From positions 1,364,001-1,428,000 of the forward strand of contig NZ_JAFMZQ010000001.1 of assembly GCF_024436415.1 (NCBI RefSeq): a stretch of 64,000 bases of DNA. The letters run 5' to 3'. Shown here piece after piece: positions 45,147 through 54,092 of the stretch. Below the pieces are notes generated by a model that saw only the letters and a program-made list of their open reading frames with translations, did no database searches and had not been told where the DNA came from. The position numbers and the translations under genes are program-made. Source of the stretch: Pedobacter deserti (lineage in GTDB: Bacteria; Bacteroidota; Bacteroidia; Sphingobacteriales; Sphingobacteriaceae). The first letter of the stretch is position 1; every line of letters begins with the position of its first letter.

Positions 45147-45154
45147 CAAACTTA
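45147..45154 (-). promoter_or_regulatory. Promoter -7 element immediately before the deacetylase ATG
   Basis: TAAGTTTG on the minus strand ends three bases before the ATG at 45143. If used, the mRNA would be leaderless or start at or just inside the first codon. Confidence 0.5.
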
Positions 45155-45207
45155 GATAAAATTCAAATGATTCGGTTGTTTATAATTAATATTGTGAAAA
45201 GTTAACT

Positions 45208-46545
45208 ATGATGAAGTTCATCCCCATATGCCTGGCATTGGTAGCCACCATAACAACGGCGCGCGCTCAGGAGGTTATCACCATTCAGCAGGCCATCGAG
45301 AGGACGCTTAATAATAACCTGCAGATCAGGAAATCCCAACTTAATGAAGACCTGGCCTTCGAAAACTTCCAGCAGTCAAGACTGGCGCTATACCCTTCCC
45401 TAAATGCATCATTAAGTCAGAATATGGGGTGGGGACGTAACAATTTCGGTAACACGGGTATCTACGAAAACACCCAAAATTACAGCTTCAGCCCCGGGTT
45501 GGGAGCAAGTGTGGATGTTTTTACCGGCTTTGCCAAGCTGAACCAGATCAGACAGAACAAAATCCTTCTCGAAGCGGGTAAGGCCAACACCGACAAGGTA
45601 AAAAATGATTTGCTTTTGCAGGTGGTAACGGCTTACATGGATATACTATTCAACAAAGACAGGCTTAGTGCCGCCTCCCAGCAGCTCGAAGTGTCCAGAC
45701 AGCAACTCGCACAGCAGCAGGAGCTTTTTGATGTTGGAAATAAAACGCTGGCCGATATTGCAGAGTCAAAAGCGCTTGTGGCTACATCCGAACTCGATGT
45801 AACTACAGCTGAAAATGCACTGGCAATATCTTACCTCACTTTGGCTCAGTTAATGAACATGCCCTCGTCCGTTAAGTACAATGTTCAGGCACCTCCGTTG
45901 AGTGAGTTTTCAGCGCCCGGAATGACCTTCGATGCTGAGTCAATTTACAGCCAGTCACTCAAGTTTTTTCCGGATATCAGGCTAGCCGAACTTCAAACCC
46001 TCGCGGCAGAGAAAGGCATTGATATTGCCAAGGGTAGCTATTATCCGCGGATTTCTATGAACGGAAGTTATGGCTCTTACTACAATTACAACTACAATCT
46101 GCCTCCCGCAGTGCAAAACCAAAGTTTCCGGGACCAGTTGGAAAATAACATCTCTAAGGGCATCGGTATGAGCATATCCATTCCCATATTCAATGGGTTC
46201 CAGGTCAGGTCGAATGTTAAAAGAGCCCGGATCAACTACCTTCAGTCGCAGACTGATGAGGAGCTCACCAAAATAAATCTCAACCGGATAATCTACCAAG
46301 CCGTGGCCGATTTGAAAGGCGCCAGAAGCACCTATGAGTCGGCGACTAAAACATTTAATGCCCGAAGCGAGTCCTTTGCCGTCATTGAGCAGCGCTATAA
46401 CGTCGGCCTGGTTAATTCTCTTGATTTTAGTACTGCGCAGACAAACCGTAACCGTGCGGAGATCGATATGATCCGGGCCAGGTATGATTTGCTGTTTAAG
46501 GCGAAGGTCATCGACTATTATCTTGGTAAGCAGATCACATTCTAA
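45208..46545 (+). CDS. TolC family outer-membrane efflux protein
   Basis: 445 residues. Signal peptide (MMKFIPICLALVATITTARA), then two OEP repeats of long coiled-coil helices and beta-strands (ITIQQAIERTLNNNLQIRKS; FDVGNKTLADIAESKALVAT; YNVGLVNSLDFSTAQTNRNR). Forms the outer-membrane and periplasmic exit duct of a tripartite exporter. It is followed 39 bases later by a HlyD-type adaptor gene; no inner-membrane pump follows directly. Confidence 0.93.
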   Translation: MMKFIPICLALVATITTARAQEVITIQQAIERTLNNNLQIRKSQLNEDLAFENFQQSRLALYPSLNASLSQNMGWGRNNFGNTGIYENTQNYSFSPGLGASVDVFTGFAKLNQIRQNKILLEAGKANTDKVKNDLLLQVVTAYMDILFNKDRLSAASQQLEVSRQQLAQQQELFDVGNKTLADIAESKALVATSELDVTTAENALAISYLTLAQLMNMPSSVKYNVQAPPLSEFSAPGMTFDAESIYSQSLKFFPDIRLAELQTLAAEKGIDIAKGSYYPRISMNGSYGSYYNYNYNLPPAVQNQSFRDQLENNISKGIGMSISIPIFNGFQVRSNVKRARINYLQSQTDEELTKINLNRIIYQAVADLKGARSTYESATKTFNARSESFAVIEQRYNVGLVNSLDFSTAQTNRNRAEIDMIRARYDLLFKAKVIDYYLGKQITF

Positions 46546-46584
46546 ACATATCAACCCTAACACACAATACAAATACTCAATAAA

Positions 46585-47928
46585 ATGAAATTAAAGACCA
46601 TATTGATCGTAGTAGGTGCAATTCTGGTACTGCTCGTAGCCGCTAAATTTGCCGGTCTCATCGGCGGAAAGAAGATCGAAAAGGTAACAGCAGAGCAAGC
46701 TGCTGTCAGAACCGTCATAGAAACCGTAACTGCGAGCGGTAAGATACAGCCGGAAACCGAGGTGAAGCTAAGTTCGGAAGTTTCCGGCGAGGTTACAGAA
46801 CTCCTCGTGAAAGAGGGCGATGTGGTCAAGAAAGGCCAGTTGCTCATCAAAGTCAGGCCTGACGTCCTGCAATCTGGATACGACCGTGCAATAGCACTAA
46901 ACAGTTCGCAACGGGCAAGCGTAGCTGCCGCACAGCAAACCTTACAGCAAAATCAGGCAAACTTCGCCAATGCAGAAGCTACGTATAAAAGAAACGTAGA
47001 ACTGTACGGTAAGAAGGTGATCTCTGCGTCTGAGTTCGATGCGGCTAAAGCCGCCTATCTGAGTGCCAAGGCTACTCTAGAACGGTCCAAAGCGGAAGTA
47101 ACCGCGGCCAGATTCCAGTTGGCCCAAACCAGTGCAAACGTTCAGGAAGCCAGTGCAAACCTTGCCAAGGCAACTATCTTTGCACCGGTCGATGGCGTCA
47201 TATCCAAACTTTCCGTAGAACTGGGCGACCGTATCCTGGGTACTGCGCAAATGGCCGGAACGGAGATCATGCGCATATCTAACCTTTCTTCCATGGAAGT
47301 TAACGTAGATGTGAACGAGAACGATATCAACAGGGTTAACGTAGGCGATAACGCCCTCATTGAAGTTGATGCATTTGCCGATCAGAAGTTCAAGGGAGTG
47401 GTTACCGAAATCGCCAGCTCGTCTAAAGATGTGGGTACAGCTGCGTCGACCGACCAGGTTACCAATTTCATTGTGAAGGTCCGCATCCTGGCCGAGTCGT
47501 ACAGCAATCTGAAACAGGGTGCCAAAGACCTGCCTTCACCTTTTCGCCCGGGTTTGTCGGCCACAGTCGATATCGAAAGCGAGTCTTTGAAAGGGCTGGC
47601 CATTCCCATACAAGCGGTATTTACAGATGATGGTAAAAAGAAGAATGAGCCAGGAAAGGAGGAAAATAACAACGATAGCGACCAGCAGAAAACACGGTTA
47701 ACCGACAAGACGATCAAACAATTCGTGTACATTCTCAGCAATGGAACTATTAAGAAGACAGCGGTGACCACGGGCATACAAGACGATCAGTACATCATCG
47801 TCAAAACCGGACTTAAGGCGGGGCAAGAGGTCGTTACTGGTCCGTACTCGGCTATTCAAAACCGTTTAAAAGACGGAGACAAGGTCGAGAAAACTACTAA
47901 AGATCAGCTATTTGCCGAACCTAAGTAA
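46585..47928 (+). CDS. Periplasmic adaptor (HlyD/MacA-type) of an efflux system
   Basis: 447 residues. An N-terminal membrane anchor (ILIVVGAILVLLVAAKFAGL), a biotinyl-lipoyl-like domain (EVSGEVTELLVKEGDVVKKG), a coiled-coil hairpin of about 100 residues rich in Ala and Gln, the second lipoyl half (TIFAPVDGVISKLSVELGDR), a beta-barrel and a membrane-proximal domain ending in GLKAGQEVVTGPYSAIQ. A low-complexity Lys/Glu/Asn insert lies near residue 350. Links TolC to an inner-membrane pump, most often MacB-like ABC. A terminator follows, so the pump must be elsewhere. Confidence 0.93.
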   Translation: MKLKTILIVVGAILVLLVAAKFAGLIGGKKIEKVTAEQAAVRTVIETVTASGKIQPETEVKLSSEVSGEVTELLVKEGDVVKKGQLLIKVRPDVLQSGYDRAIALNSSQRASVAAAQQTLQQNQANFANAEATYKRNVELYGKKVISASEFDAAKAAYLSAKATLERSKAEVTAARFQLAQTSANVQEASANLAKATIFAPVDGVISKLSVELGDRILGTAQMAGTEIMRISNLSSMEVNVDVNENDINRVNVGDNALIEVDAFADQKFKGVVTEIASSSKDVGTAASTDQVTNFIVKVRILAESYSNLKQGAKDLPSPFRPGLSATVDIESESLKGLAIPIQAVFTDDGKKKNEPGKEENNNDSDQQKTRLTDKTIKQFVYILSNGTIKKTAVTTGIQDDQYIIVKTGLKAGQEVVTGPYSAIQNRLKDGDKVEKTTKDQLFAEPK

Positions 47929-47965
47929 AATCGGCTCCGCGTATCCGTTTTAAATAAGTAAATTG

Positions 47966-47998
47966 CCCCGGGTTAAAAACAATGAACCGGGGTTTTTT
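47966..47998 (+). terminator. Terminator after the adaptor gene
   Basis: CCCCGGGTT pairs with AACCGGGG (47985-47992) with one bulged G, followed by six T. Confidence 0.85.
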
Positions 47999-48009
47999 AT
48001 TTATATAAT

Positions 48010-49008
48010 ATGGTGCCTAAAGTTGCAATGGTAGGTGGCGGAAGCTGGGCTACGGCAATCGTTAAGATGCTGTCAGACAACTTCACGGAAAAGGAAATTT
48101 ACTGGTGGATGCGCAATCCAGACGCCATTTGTCACCTGCAGAAGTACAAACACAATCCAAACTATCTAAGTTCCGTAGAGGTCAGGATCCCAGGGGAAAA
48201 CATATCCTCCGATCTGAGCGATATCATCGGCAGTGCCGATTATGTGGTGCTCAATGTGCCTGCGGCCTTCCTGAAAGATACGCTTGCAGAAATCAAAGCG
48301 GAGCAGCTTCAGGGAAAGAAGATTGTGTCTGCTATCAAAGGCATCGTGCCCGATGAAAACCAGATCATCGGCGAATTCCTGCATCAGAAGTACGGAGTGC
48401 CTTATGAAGACCTGCTGGTTATAAGCGGGCCCTGTCACGCAGAAGAGGTCGCCCTCGAAAAACTCTCGTACCTGACTATTGCAGGCTTGGATACCAGCCT
48501 CGCCGCACGGTTTTCTGACCTGGTTTCGACCCGTTATATTAAGACAAACATTTCCGACGACATCTTTGGGACCGAATATGCAGCTGTGCTTAAGAATATT
48601 TATGCAGTGGCCAGTGGCATATGCCACGGTGTTGGGTATGGCGACAATTTTCAAGCCGTCCTTATTTCCAATGCCATACGTGAAATCAAGCGTTTTGTAG
48701 ATGCCGTACATCCCATATCCAGAGACATCAATGAGTCGGCCTATCTTGGGGATTTGATGGTTACCGCCTACTCACAGTTTAGCCGTAACCGGACTTTCGG
48801 CAATATGATCGGTAAAGGGTACACCGTAAAATCTGCCCAGCTGGAGATGAATATGATCGCCGAGGGCTATTATGCGGCCAACTGTATGCATCACATCAAC
48901 AAAAAATATAAAGTTGATATGCCGATCAGCCGGGCCGTCTACGCGGTACTCTATGAAAAGCACTCACCGCACATAGAAATGCGTCTGCTGACCGAGCAGT
49001 TAAGCTAA
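48010..49008 (+). CDS. gpsA: Glycerol-3-phosphate dehydrogenase [NAD(P)+]
   Basis: 332 residues. Reduces dihydroxyacetone phosphate to sn-glycerol-3-phosphate for phospholipid synthesis. Rossmann motif VAMVGGGSWATAIVK at the N-terminus, SAIKGIVPDENQ, ISGPCHAEEVA, and the catalytic-lysine helix TEYAAVLKNIYAVASGICHG with GYGDNFQAVLISNAIREI. It begins 11 bases after the preceding terminator; no consensus promoter is evident in so short a space. Confidence 0.95.
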   Translation: MVPKVAMVGGGSWATAIVKMLSDNFTEKEIYWWMRNPDAICHLQKYKHNPNYLSSVEVRIPGENISSDLSDIIGSADYVVLNVPAAFLKDTLAEIKAEQLQGKKIVSAIKGIVPDENQIIGEFLHQKYGVPYEDLLVISGPCHAEEVALEKLSYLTIAGLDTSLAARFSDLVSTRYIKTNISDDIFGTEYAAVLKNIYAVASGICHGVGYGDNFQAVLISNAIREIKRFVDAVHPISRDINESAYLGDLMVTAYSQFSRNRTFGNMIGKGYTVKSAQLEMNMIAEGYYAANCMHHINKKYKVDMPISRAVYAVLYEKHSPHIEMRLLTEQLS

Positions 49009-49039
49009 AAAGCCCTCTTAGTACAACTAAAAGGGCTTT
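49009..49039. terminator. Bidirectional terminator between gpsA and the DEAD-box gene
   Basis: AAAGCCCTCTTAGT, ACA, ACTAAAAGGGCTTT: 14-base arms with one mismatch. A/T runs on both sides are short. Confidence 0.8.
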
Positions 49040-49060
49040 CCGGATATATATTAAAAGATA

Positions 49061-50884
49061 TTAAAATCTTCGTTTTCCACTATCGCGTCGTCCGCTGCTG
49101 CGTTCCTCGCGACTTTTGCCAGAGAAATCCCTGAATCCGCCTCCGCTTCCACCATCACGCCTTCCGCTTCTGCTTCCTCCGTCACGTCTTCCGCTGCTTC
49201 TTCTTTCACCATAGCCACCGCGATCGCTCCGGCCTCTGCTGCTGCCGCCCTCAGTTTCGCCGGTCCGCTCGATCCTGACGCCGCGCCCGGAAAATTCAAC
49301 GCCGTTAAAGTTGTTGAATAATGCACTAACGGCCGAATCTTCAACCTCGAAGAAAGAATATACACCTTTTAGGTCTATCTTGCCCACGCTCTTACCGCTT
49401 ATCTTACCGTTATTGCAGATAAATGATAACAGATCGCCTCTGGTCAGATCATCTACAGAACCGATGTTAATAAACAAACGTGTATAACCATCATTTGCCC
49501 TACGGCCCCGGTCCGAACGTTCGCCGCGCTCAGCACGGTCGCCACGATCTGCATCAGTTGAATTAAGATCAGGTGCATTTTTATAATACTCCAGGAATCT
49601 GTTAAATTCCAGTGAAGCGAAACGCTTGATTACCTCTTCCTTGCTTAACTCCGCAAATTCATCCATAATACGCGGGATATACTGCTCAATCTGGCTCTCA
49701 TTCACCTCAACATTATGTACTTTATGCACCAAGGCGAACAATTGCTTTTCGCATACATCAAATCCGGTAGGAAGATCTGCTTTAGTAAATTTCTTACCGA
49801 TAATCCGCTCAATCTGACGGATCTTACCGATCTCCTTAGAGTTCACAATGCAGATAGAAATACCTGTTTTACCTGCACGACCAGTCCGGCCGCTTCGGTG
49901 CGTGTAACTTTCTATCTCATCGGGCAGCGAATAGTTTATCACGTGCGTAACGTTGTTCACGTCAATACCACGAGCAGCAACATCAGTTGCAATGAGTAAC
50001 TGCATACTCCGGTCGCGGAAACGCTGCATTACCTTGTCACGCTGCTGCTGCGATAGATCGCCATGAAGCGCATCGGCGTTGTAGCCATCCTTAATCAGAT
50101 GTTCCGCAACATCCTGAGTATCGAGCTTGGTCTTGCAAAAAACCACGCCAAAGATCTCCGGGTTGAAATCGACAATGCGTTTCAGCGCAGCGTACTTGTC
50201 GCGCGCCCTCACCACATAATACTCGTGCTCAATGTTCACGTTACCAGTGTTTTTTGTACCCATGGTAAGCTCTACAGGCTCATCCATGTAATTTTTCGCT
50301 ATGCGGCGTACCTCAGGGGGCATGGTAGCAGAAAACAACCAGGTCTTTTTATCGTCAGGGGTGGTCGACAGGATATCGTTGATATCCTCCTGGAAGCCCA
50401 TATTGAGCATCTCATCGGCTTCGTCGAGTACCACATACTTCACATTGCTGAAGTCTATGGCCTTACGGCCGATAATGTCTAACATACGGCCGGGTGTGGC
50501 GACCACGATTTGCACACCAATCCTGATCTCACGAAGCTGCTGCATAATATTTGCTCCGCCGTAAACGGCTACAATATTAGCACCAGGAATGTTTTTAGAG
50601 AAATTGCGGATGTCGCTTGTAATCTGCAGGCAAAGCTCGCGGGTAGGGCACAGGACCAGTGCCTGCGGCTTTTTGCTTGAAAAGTCAATTAATTCTAACA
50701 GGGGCAAGCCAAATGCGGCTGTCTTTCCTGTTCCTGTTTGGGCCAAACCAACAAAATCGTTATTGCCCTCTAACAGTACAGGAATACTTTGTTCCTGAAT
50801 CGGCGTAGGATTTTCGAAACCTAAATCCTTTACGGCACTAACAACATCATCACTTATCCCCAAATTACTAAATGGGTTTATCAT
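49061..50884 (-). CDS. DEAD-box RNA helicase with DbpA-type RNA-binding domain and RGG tail
   Basis: 607 residues. Q motif (PTPIQEQSIPVL), motif I AQTGTGKTAAFGLP, motif II VVLDEADEMLNMG, motif III SATMPPE, motif VI HRSGRTGRAGKTG; helicase core about 1-370. A DbpA-like RRM fold follows (about 465-545, YTRLFINIGSVDDLTRGDLL) and then a Gly/Arg/Ser-rich tail (GGSRSGRRDGGSGGG). Similar in layout to CsdA/DeaD, which help ribosome assembly and mRNA turnover, especially in the cold. Single-gene unit. Confidence 0.95.
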   Translation of the reverse strand: MINPFSNLGISDDVVSAVKDLGFENPTPIQEQSIPVLLEGNNDFVGLAQTGTGKTAAFGLPLLELIDFSSKKPQALVLCPTRELCLQITSDIRNFSKNIPGANIVAVYGGANIMQQLREIRIGVQIVVATPGRMLDIIGRKAIDFSNVKYVVLDEADEMLNMGFQEDINDILSTTPDDKKTWLFSATMPPEVRRIAKNYMDEPVELTMGTKNTGNVNIEHEYYVVRARDKYAALKRIVDFNPEIFGVVFCKTKLDTQDVAEHLIKDGYNADALHGDLSQQQRDKVMQRFRDRSMQLLIATDVAARGIDVNNVTHVINYSLPDEIESYTHRSGRTGRAGKTGISICIVNSKEIGKIRQIERIIGKKFTKADLPTGFDVCEKQLFALVHKVHNVEVNESQIEQYIPRIMDEFAELSKEEVIKRFASLEFNRFLEYYKNAPDLNSTDADRGDRAERGERSDRGRRANDGYTRLFINIGSVDDLTRGDLLSFICNNGKISGKSVGKIDLKGVYSFFEVEDSAVSALFNNFNGVEFSGRGVRIERTGETEGGSSRGRSDRGGYGERRSSGRRDGGSRSGRRDGGSGGGFRDFSGKSREERSSGRRDSGKRRF

Positions 50885-50905
50885 GTATTATAATTTATTA
50901 AGCCG

Positions 50906-50913
50906 CAAAGGTA
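50906..50913 (-). promoter_or_regulatory. Promoter -7 element of the DEAD-box gene
   Basis: TACCTTTG then C on the minus strand, 21 bases before the ATG. Directly upstream of it is a small dyad TACGG (50912-50916) with CCGTA (50925-50929). Confidence 0.6.
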
Positions 50914-50971
50914 CGGTTAATAATCCGTATTTTTACAGAAGCCTAACTAAATAAAAATGAGGCAATTAAAT

Positions 50972-51424
50972 TTATCTGAGTCTGTCGGCCGACTTCAGCA
51001 GCTGCTCGTCTTTCCTTATTCCGCGCATGGTAAGCAGCGAAAATATAAGTCCGAGTACCGGCATAAATAAGCCCGCACCATAGTTAAACGTCGTGCCTGA
51101 GATCATAGAAGCATAGTAATACATCCAGCCGCAGGCCACTAAGATCAGCACCATACAAATGCCCGTAATGCGGCGTTGAAGCGCCCGGTTTCTGAAGTTG
51201 AATATGTTTACAAAGAATAGTATTCCGGTAATAACAATGGTGATCAGCAATGGCGTAGCAGCGGTACTTTGACTCTGGCCAGCTTCAGTTAAGGTATAAA
51301 TGCCCGAACCTTTCAGCCAGGTTTCAACGCCTTCCCCCTGCACAGAAAGAATCGGCAAAGCAAGCATCAGGAACATGGTGATTGCCGCAAGAAAGAGCCA
51401 TATCGATTGAATCCGCTGTATCAT
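50972..51424 (-). CDS. DUF4293 family four-span membrane protein
   Basis: 150 residues with four hydrophobic spans (about 6-26, 58-76, 86-104 and 112-131), starting MIQRIQSIWLFLAAITMFLM, as members of the Bacteroidota-specific DUF4293 group do. Function unknown. It has a divergent promoter region with truA. Confidence 0.85.
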   Translation of the reverse strand: MIQRIQSIWLFLAAITMFLMLALPILSVQGEGVETWLKGSGIYTLTEAGQSQSTAATPLLITIVITGILFFVNIFNFRNRALQRRITGICMVLILVACGWMYYYASMISGTTFNYGAGLFMPVLGLIFSLLTMRGIRKDEQLLKSADRLR

Positions 51425-51443
51425 ATCAATTCCATAATTTCAA

Positions 51444-51473
51444 CAAAGATATTAAAAGGGCGCAACTAGGCAA
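51444..51473 (-). promoter_or_regulatory. Promoter of the DUF4293 gene
   Basis: On the minus strand TTG (51471-51473), 19-base spacer, TATCTTTG (51444-51451), 19 bases before the ATG. Confidence 0.65.
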
Positions 51474-51495
51474 TTCAAAAAAGGAATTAGAATAG

Positions 51496-51503
51496 TAGCT
51501 TTG
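51496..51503 (+). promoter_or_regulatory. Promoter -7 element of truA
   Basis: TAGCTTTG ends nine bases before ATG 51513, favouring that start over the in-frame TTG 51501, which lies within the element. The transcript would be almost leaderless. Confidence 0.6.
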
Positions 51504-51512
51504 TCTACTGAC

Positions 51513-52283
51513 ATGCAGCGCTACTTTATTGAGCTTTCATACAACGGAACCGCATATCACGGCTGGCAGATACAGCCGAATGCCATAACTGTGCAGCAGC
51601 GGCTTGATAAGGCGCTGAGCGTGTATTTTCGCCAAACAGTGGCTACCTTAGGCTGCGGACGTACCGATACCGGCGTTCATGCCACTCAGTTCTACGCTCA
51701 TTTTGATCTGGATACCGCGTCTGCCCGCCCTGAGATCGACGTAACTGGTGTAAACGCCCTGCTGCCCTACGATATCGCCGTAAGCCGCATCTTCGAAGTC
51801 GCAAACGACGCCCATGCCAGGTTCGATGCCACAAGCCGTACCTATCATTATCATATCCATTTTCAGAAAGACCCTTTTAAAATCGACAGGTCCTGGCTCT
51901 ACAAAGGGCGCCTGGACGTCGACCGTATGAACCAAGCTGCAGCGGTTCTACTCGAGTATACAGATTTTTCCTGTTTCAGTAAGTCCAATACCCAAACCTT
52001 TACCAACAACTGCAGGCTTACAAAGGCTGTATTTACGGAGCATTCCGGCGGACTACAGTTTACCATTCAGGCCGATCGCTTTCTGCGCAACATGGTGCGC
52101 GCCGTTGTAGGTACCTTGATCCGGGTTGGGAAAGGTGAGATTGACCTTCAAGGCGTCCGGACCATTCTGGAAAGTAAAAATCGCAGCGCGGCAGGGCAGT
52201 CAGTTCCAGCATGCGGACTCTACCTTACCGAAGTGCAATACCCTTATATAGACAATGCTCATCTAAACAATGCTCATGGCTAA
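51513..52283 (+). CDS. truA: tRNA pseudouridine(38-40) synthase TruA
   Basis: 256 residues from ATG 51513. Isomerises uridines 38-40 in the tRNA anticodon arm. Starts RYFIELSYNGTAYHGWQIQP; the catalytic Asp is in CGRTDTGVHATQF near residue 52; FLRNMVRAVVGTLI and AAGQSVPACGLYL are conserved C-terminal stretches. Its 3' end overlaps the ABC exporter gene by eight or 14 bases, so the two are coupled. Confidence 0.96.
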   Translation: MQRYFIELSYNGTAYHGWQIQPNAITVQQRLDKALSVYFRQTVATLGCGRTDTGVHATQFYAHFDLDTASARPEIDVTGVNALLPYDIAVSRIFEVANDAHARFDATSRTYHYHIHFQKDPFKIDRSWLYKGRLDVDRMNQAAAVLLEYTDFSCFSKSNTQTFTNNCRLTKAVFTEHSGGLQFTIQADRFLRNMVRAVVGTLIRVGKGEIDLQGVRTILESKNRSAAGQSVPACGLYLTEVQYPYIDNAHLNNAHG

Positions 52284-54048
52284 ACTACCCGGAGAAGCGA
52301 TAAATACAGGATTGCTCAGGCGAATCTTTCGGTACGTCAAACCCTACAGGCGCACTTTTATCTGGGCTATTGTGCTAACCATCCTGCTGGCCCTCATTGC
52401 GCCGGTACGCCCGTTCCTTATACAGTACACGCTCGATCACCATATTATGACGGGCGACTATGCCGGACTGCTCAGTATCACCATCCTGATGCTCGTGCTG
52501 CTCGCCCTGCAAACCCTTTTTCAGTTCAGCCATACACTGCTCACCAACACACTGGGGCAGTCGGCCATACGCGATCTTCGCATAGACGTGTTCAATCACA
52601 TCACCAGGCTCAGGCTCAAATATTTCGACAATACGCCGATCGGTCAGCTTATTACACGAACGGTGTCCGACCTGGAAACGATCGCTGAAATCTTTTCCGA
52701 GGGGCTGATCGTCATCATAGGGGATATCCTGATGGTGATCGTTATCGTTGGGGTGATGGTTTATAAAGACTGGATGTTAACCCTCGTCGTGTTATTGCCC
52801 ATGCCGCTGCTCATTATCGCAACTGCAGTTTTTCAGCGCGCCATCAAAGCAGCATTTCAGCAGGTAAGAACCGAAGTATCCAACCTGAACACCTATCTTC
52901 AGGAACATATCACTGGCATTTCCATCATACAGTATTTTGCCCGTGAAGAGCAGGAATATAAGAAGTTTGTGGGCATAAATAAGCGCTACCGCGATGCCAA
53001 CATCAGATCTAACTGGTATTACAGCATCTTTTTCCCGGTAGTGGAAATCATCTCCGCCATGTCGCTCGGTCTGCTCGTGTGGTACGGCTCCCGAAGCATA
53101 CTGGCCAAGCCCCTGGTGGTCACCCCCGGTATCATTGCCGAATTTATTTTGTACATCAGCATGCTTTTCCGGCCTATCCGCGAACTTGCAGATAAGTTTA
53201 ACACCTTGCAGATGGGTATGGTAGGCGCCGAAAGAGTGTTCAAGGTGCTCGACAACCAGGAGATCACGGAAAACAAGGGCACATTCATGCCGGCCAAACT
53301 AAACGGACACATCTCCTTTAAGAACGTCTGGTTCGCCTACAACGCCGATAATTATGTGCTTAAAGACATTTCTTTTGAAGTAGAGCCGGGTAAAACCGTA
53401 GCGCTTGTAGGGGCTACCGGCGCGGGAAAGTCGTCCACTATCAATATACTTAGCCGCTTTTACGAAATCAACAAAGGCGAAATCAGTATCGACGGTACGT
53501 CCATCCAGGATTACGAGCTTAATTATCTCAGACGCAACATTGCTACCGTCCTCCAAGATGTTTTTCTGTTTTCCGACACCATCTTCAATAACATTACGCT
53601 CAACAACCCCGACATCAGCATGGAGGCCGTTGTAGACGCCGCGAAAAAGGTAGGTGCGCATGACTTTATCCAGCGTTTACCAGGCGGATACCAATACAAC
53701 GTCATGGAGCGCGGAGCCACATTATCTGCCGGGCAGGCGCAGCTCATCTCGTTCATCAGAGCGCTGGTGTACAATCCTGCTGTGCTTGTGCTCGATGAGG
53801 CAACCTCTTCTGTAGATACGGAAACTGAAATGCTCATTCAAAATGCTATCGACAACCTGATGCAGGGCCGTACCTCTATAGTGATCGCCCACCGCTTGTC
53901 GACCATACAAAAGGCCGATAAAATACTGGTGCTCGACAAAGGCGAGATCAAAGAAATGGGTACACACCAGCAACTGCTCAAACTAAACGGCTACTACAAA
54001 CGCCTGTACGAACTTCAGTTCAGTTCAGCAGGCATTTCCGCAGGCTGA
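52276..54048 (+). CDS. ABC exporter, fused membrane and ATPase domains
   Basis: 590 residues from ATG 52276 (52270 is also possible). Six spans in the first 320 residues (type IV ABC exporter fold, PVRPFLIQYTLDHHI, GQLITRTVSDLETIAEIFSE), then an ATPase domain: Walker A LVGATGAGKSSTINILSRFY near 380, Q-loop VLQDVFLFSDTI, signature LSAGQAQLISFIRAL (LSAGQ instead of LSGGQ), Walker B AVLVLDEATSSVDTETE, H-loop IAHRLSTI. Forms a homodimer or heterodimer moving lipids, peptides or drugs outward; MsbA-like by size. Substrate unknown. Confidence 0.93.
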   Translation: MAKLPGEAINTGLLRRIFRYVKPYRRTFIWAIVLTILLALIAPVRPFLIQYTLDHHIMTGDYAGLLSITILMLVLLALQTLFQFSHTLLTNTLGQSAIRDLRIDVFNHITRLRLKYFDNTPIGQLITRTVSDLETIAEIFSEGLIVIIGDILMVIVIVGVMVYKDWMLTLVVLLPMPLLIIATAVFQRAIKAAFQQVRTEVSNLNTYLQEHITGISIIQYFAREEQEYKKFVGINKRYRDANIRSNWYYSIFFPVVEIISAMSLGLLVWYGSRSILAKPLVVTPGIIAEFILYISMLFRPIRELADKFNTLQMGMVGAERVFKVLDNQEITENKGTFMPAKLNGHISFKNVWFAYNADNYVLKDISFEVEPGKTVALVGATGAGKSSTINILSRFYEINKGEISIDGTSIQDYELNYLRRNIATVLQDVFLFSDTIFNNITLNNPDISMEAVVDAAKKVGAHDFIQRLPGGYQYNVMERGATLSAGQAQLISFIRALVYNPAVLVLDEATSSVDTETEMLIQNAIDNLMQGRTSIVIAHRLSTIQKADKILVLDKGEIKEMGTHQQLLKLNGYYKRLYELQFSSAGISAG

Positions 54049-54092
54049 GTCGACTGGTACAGAAATTGGATGCGCTAGTACAAATCATACCT

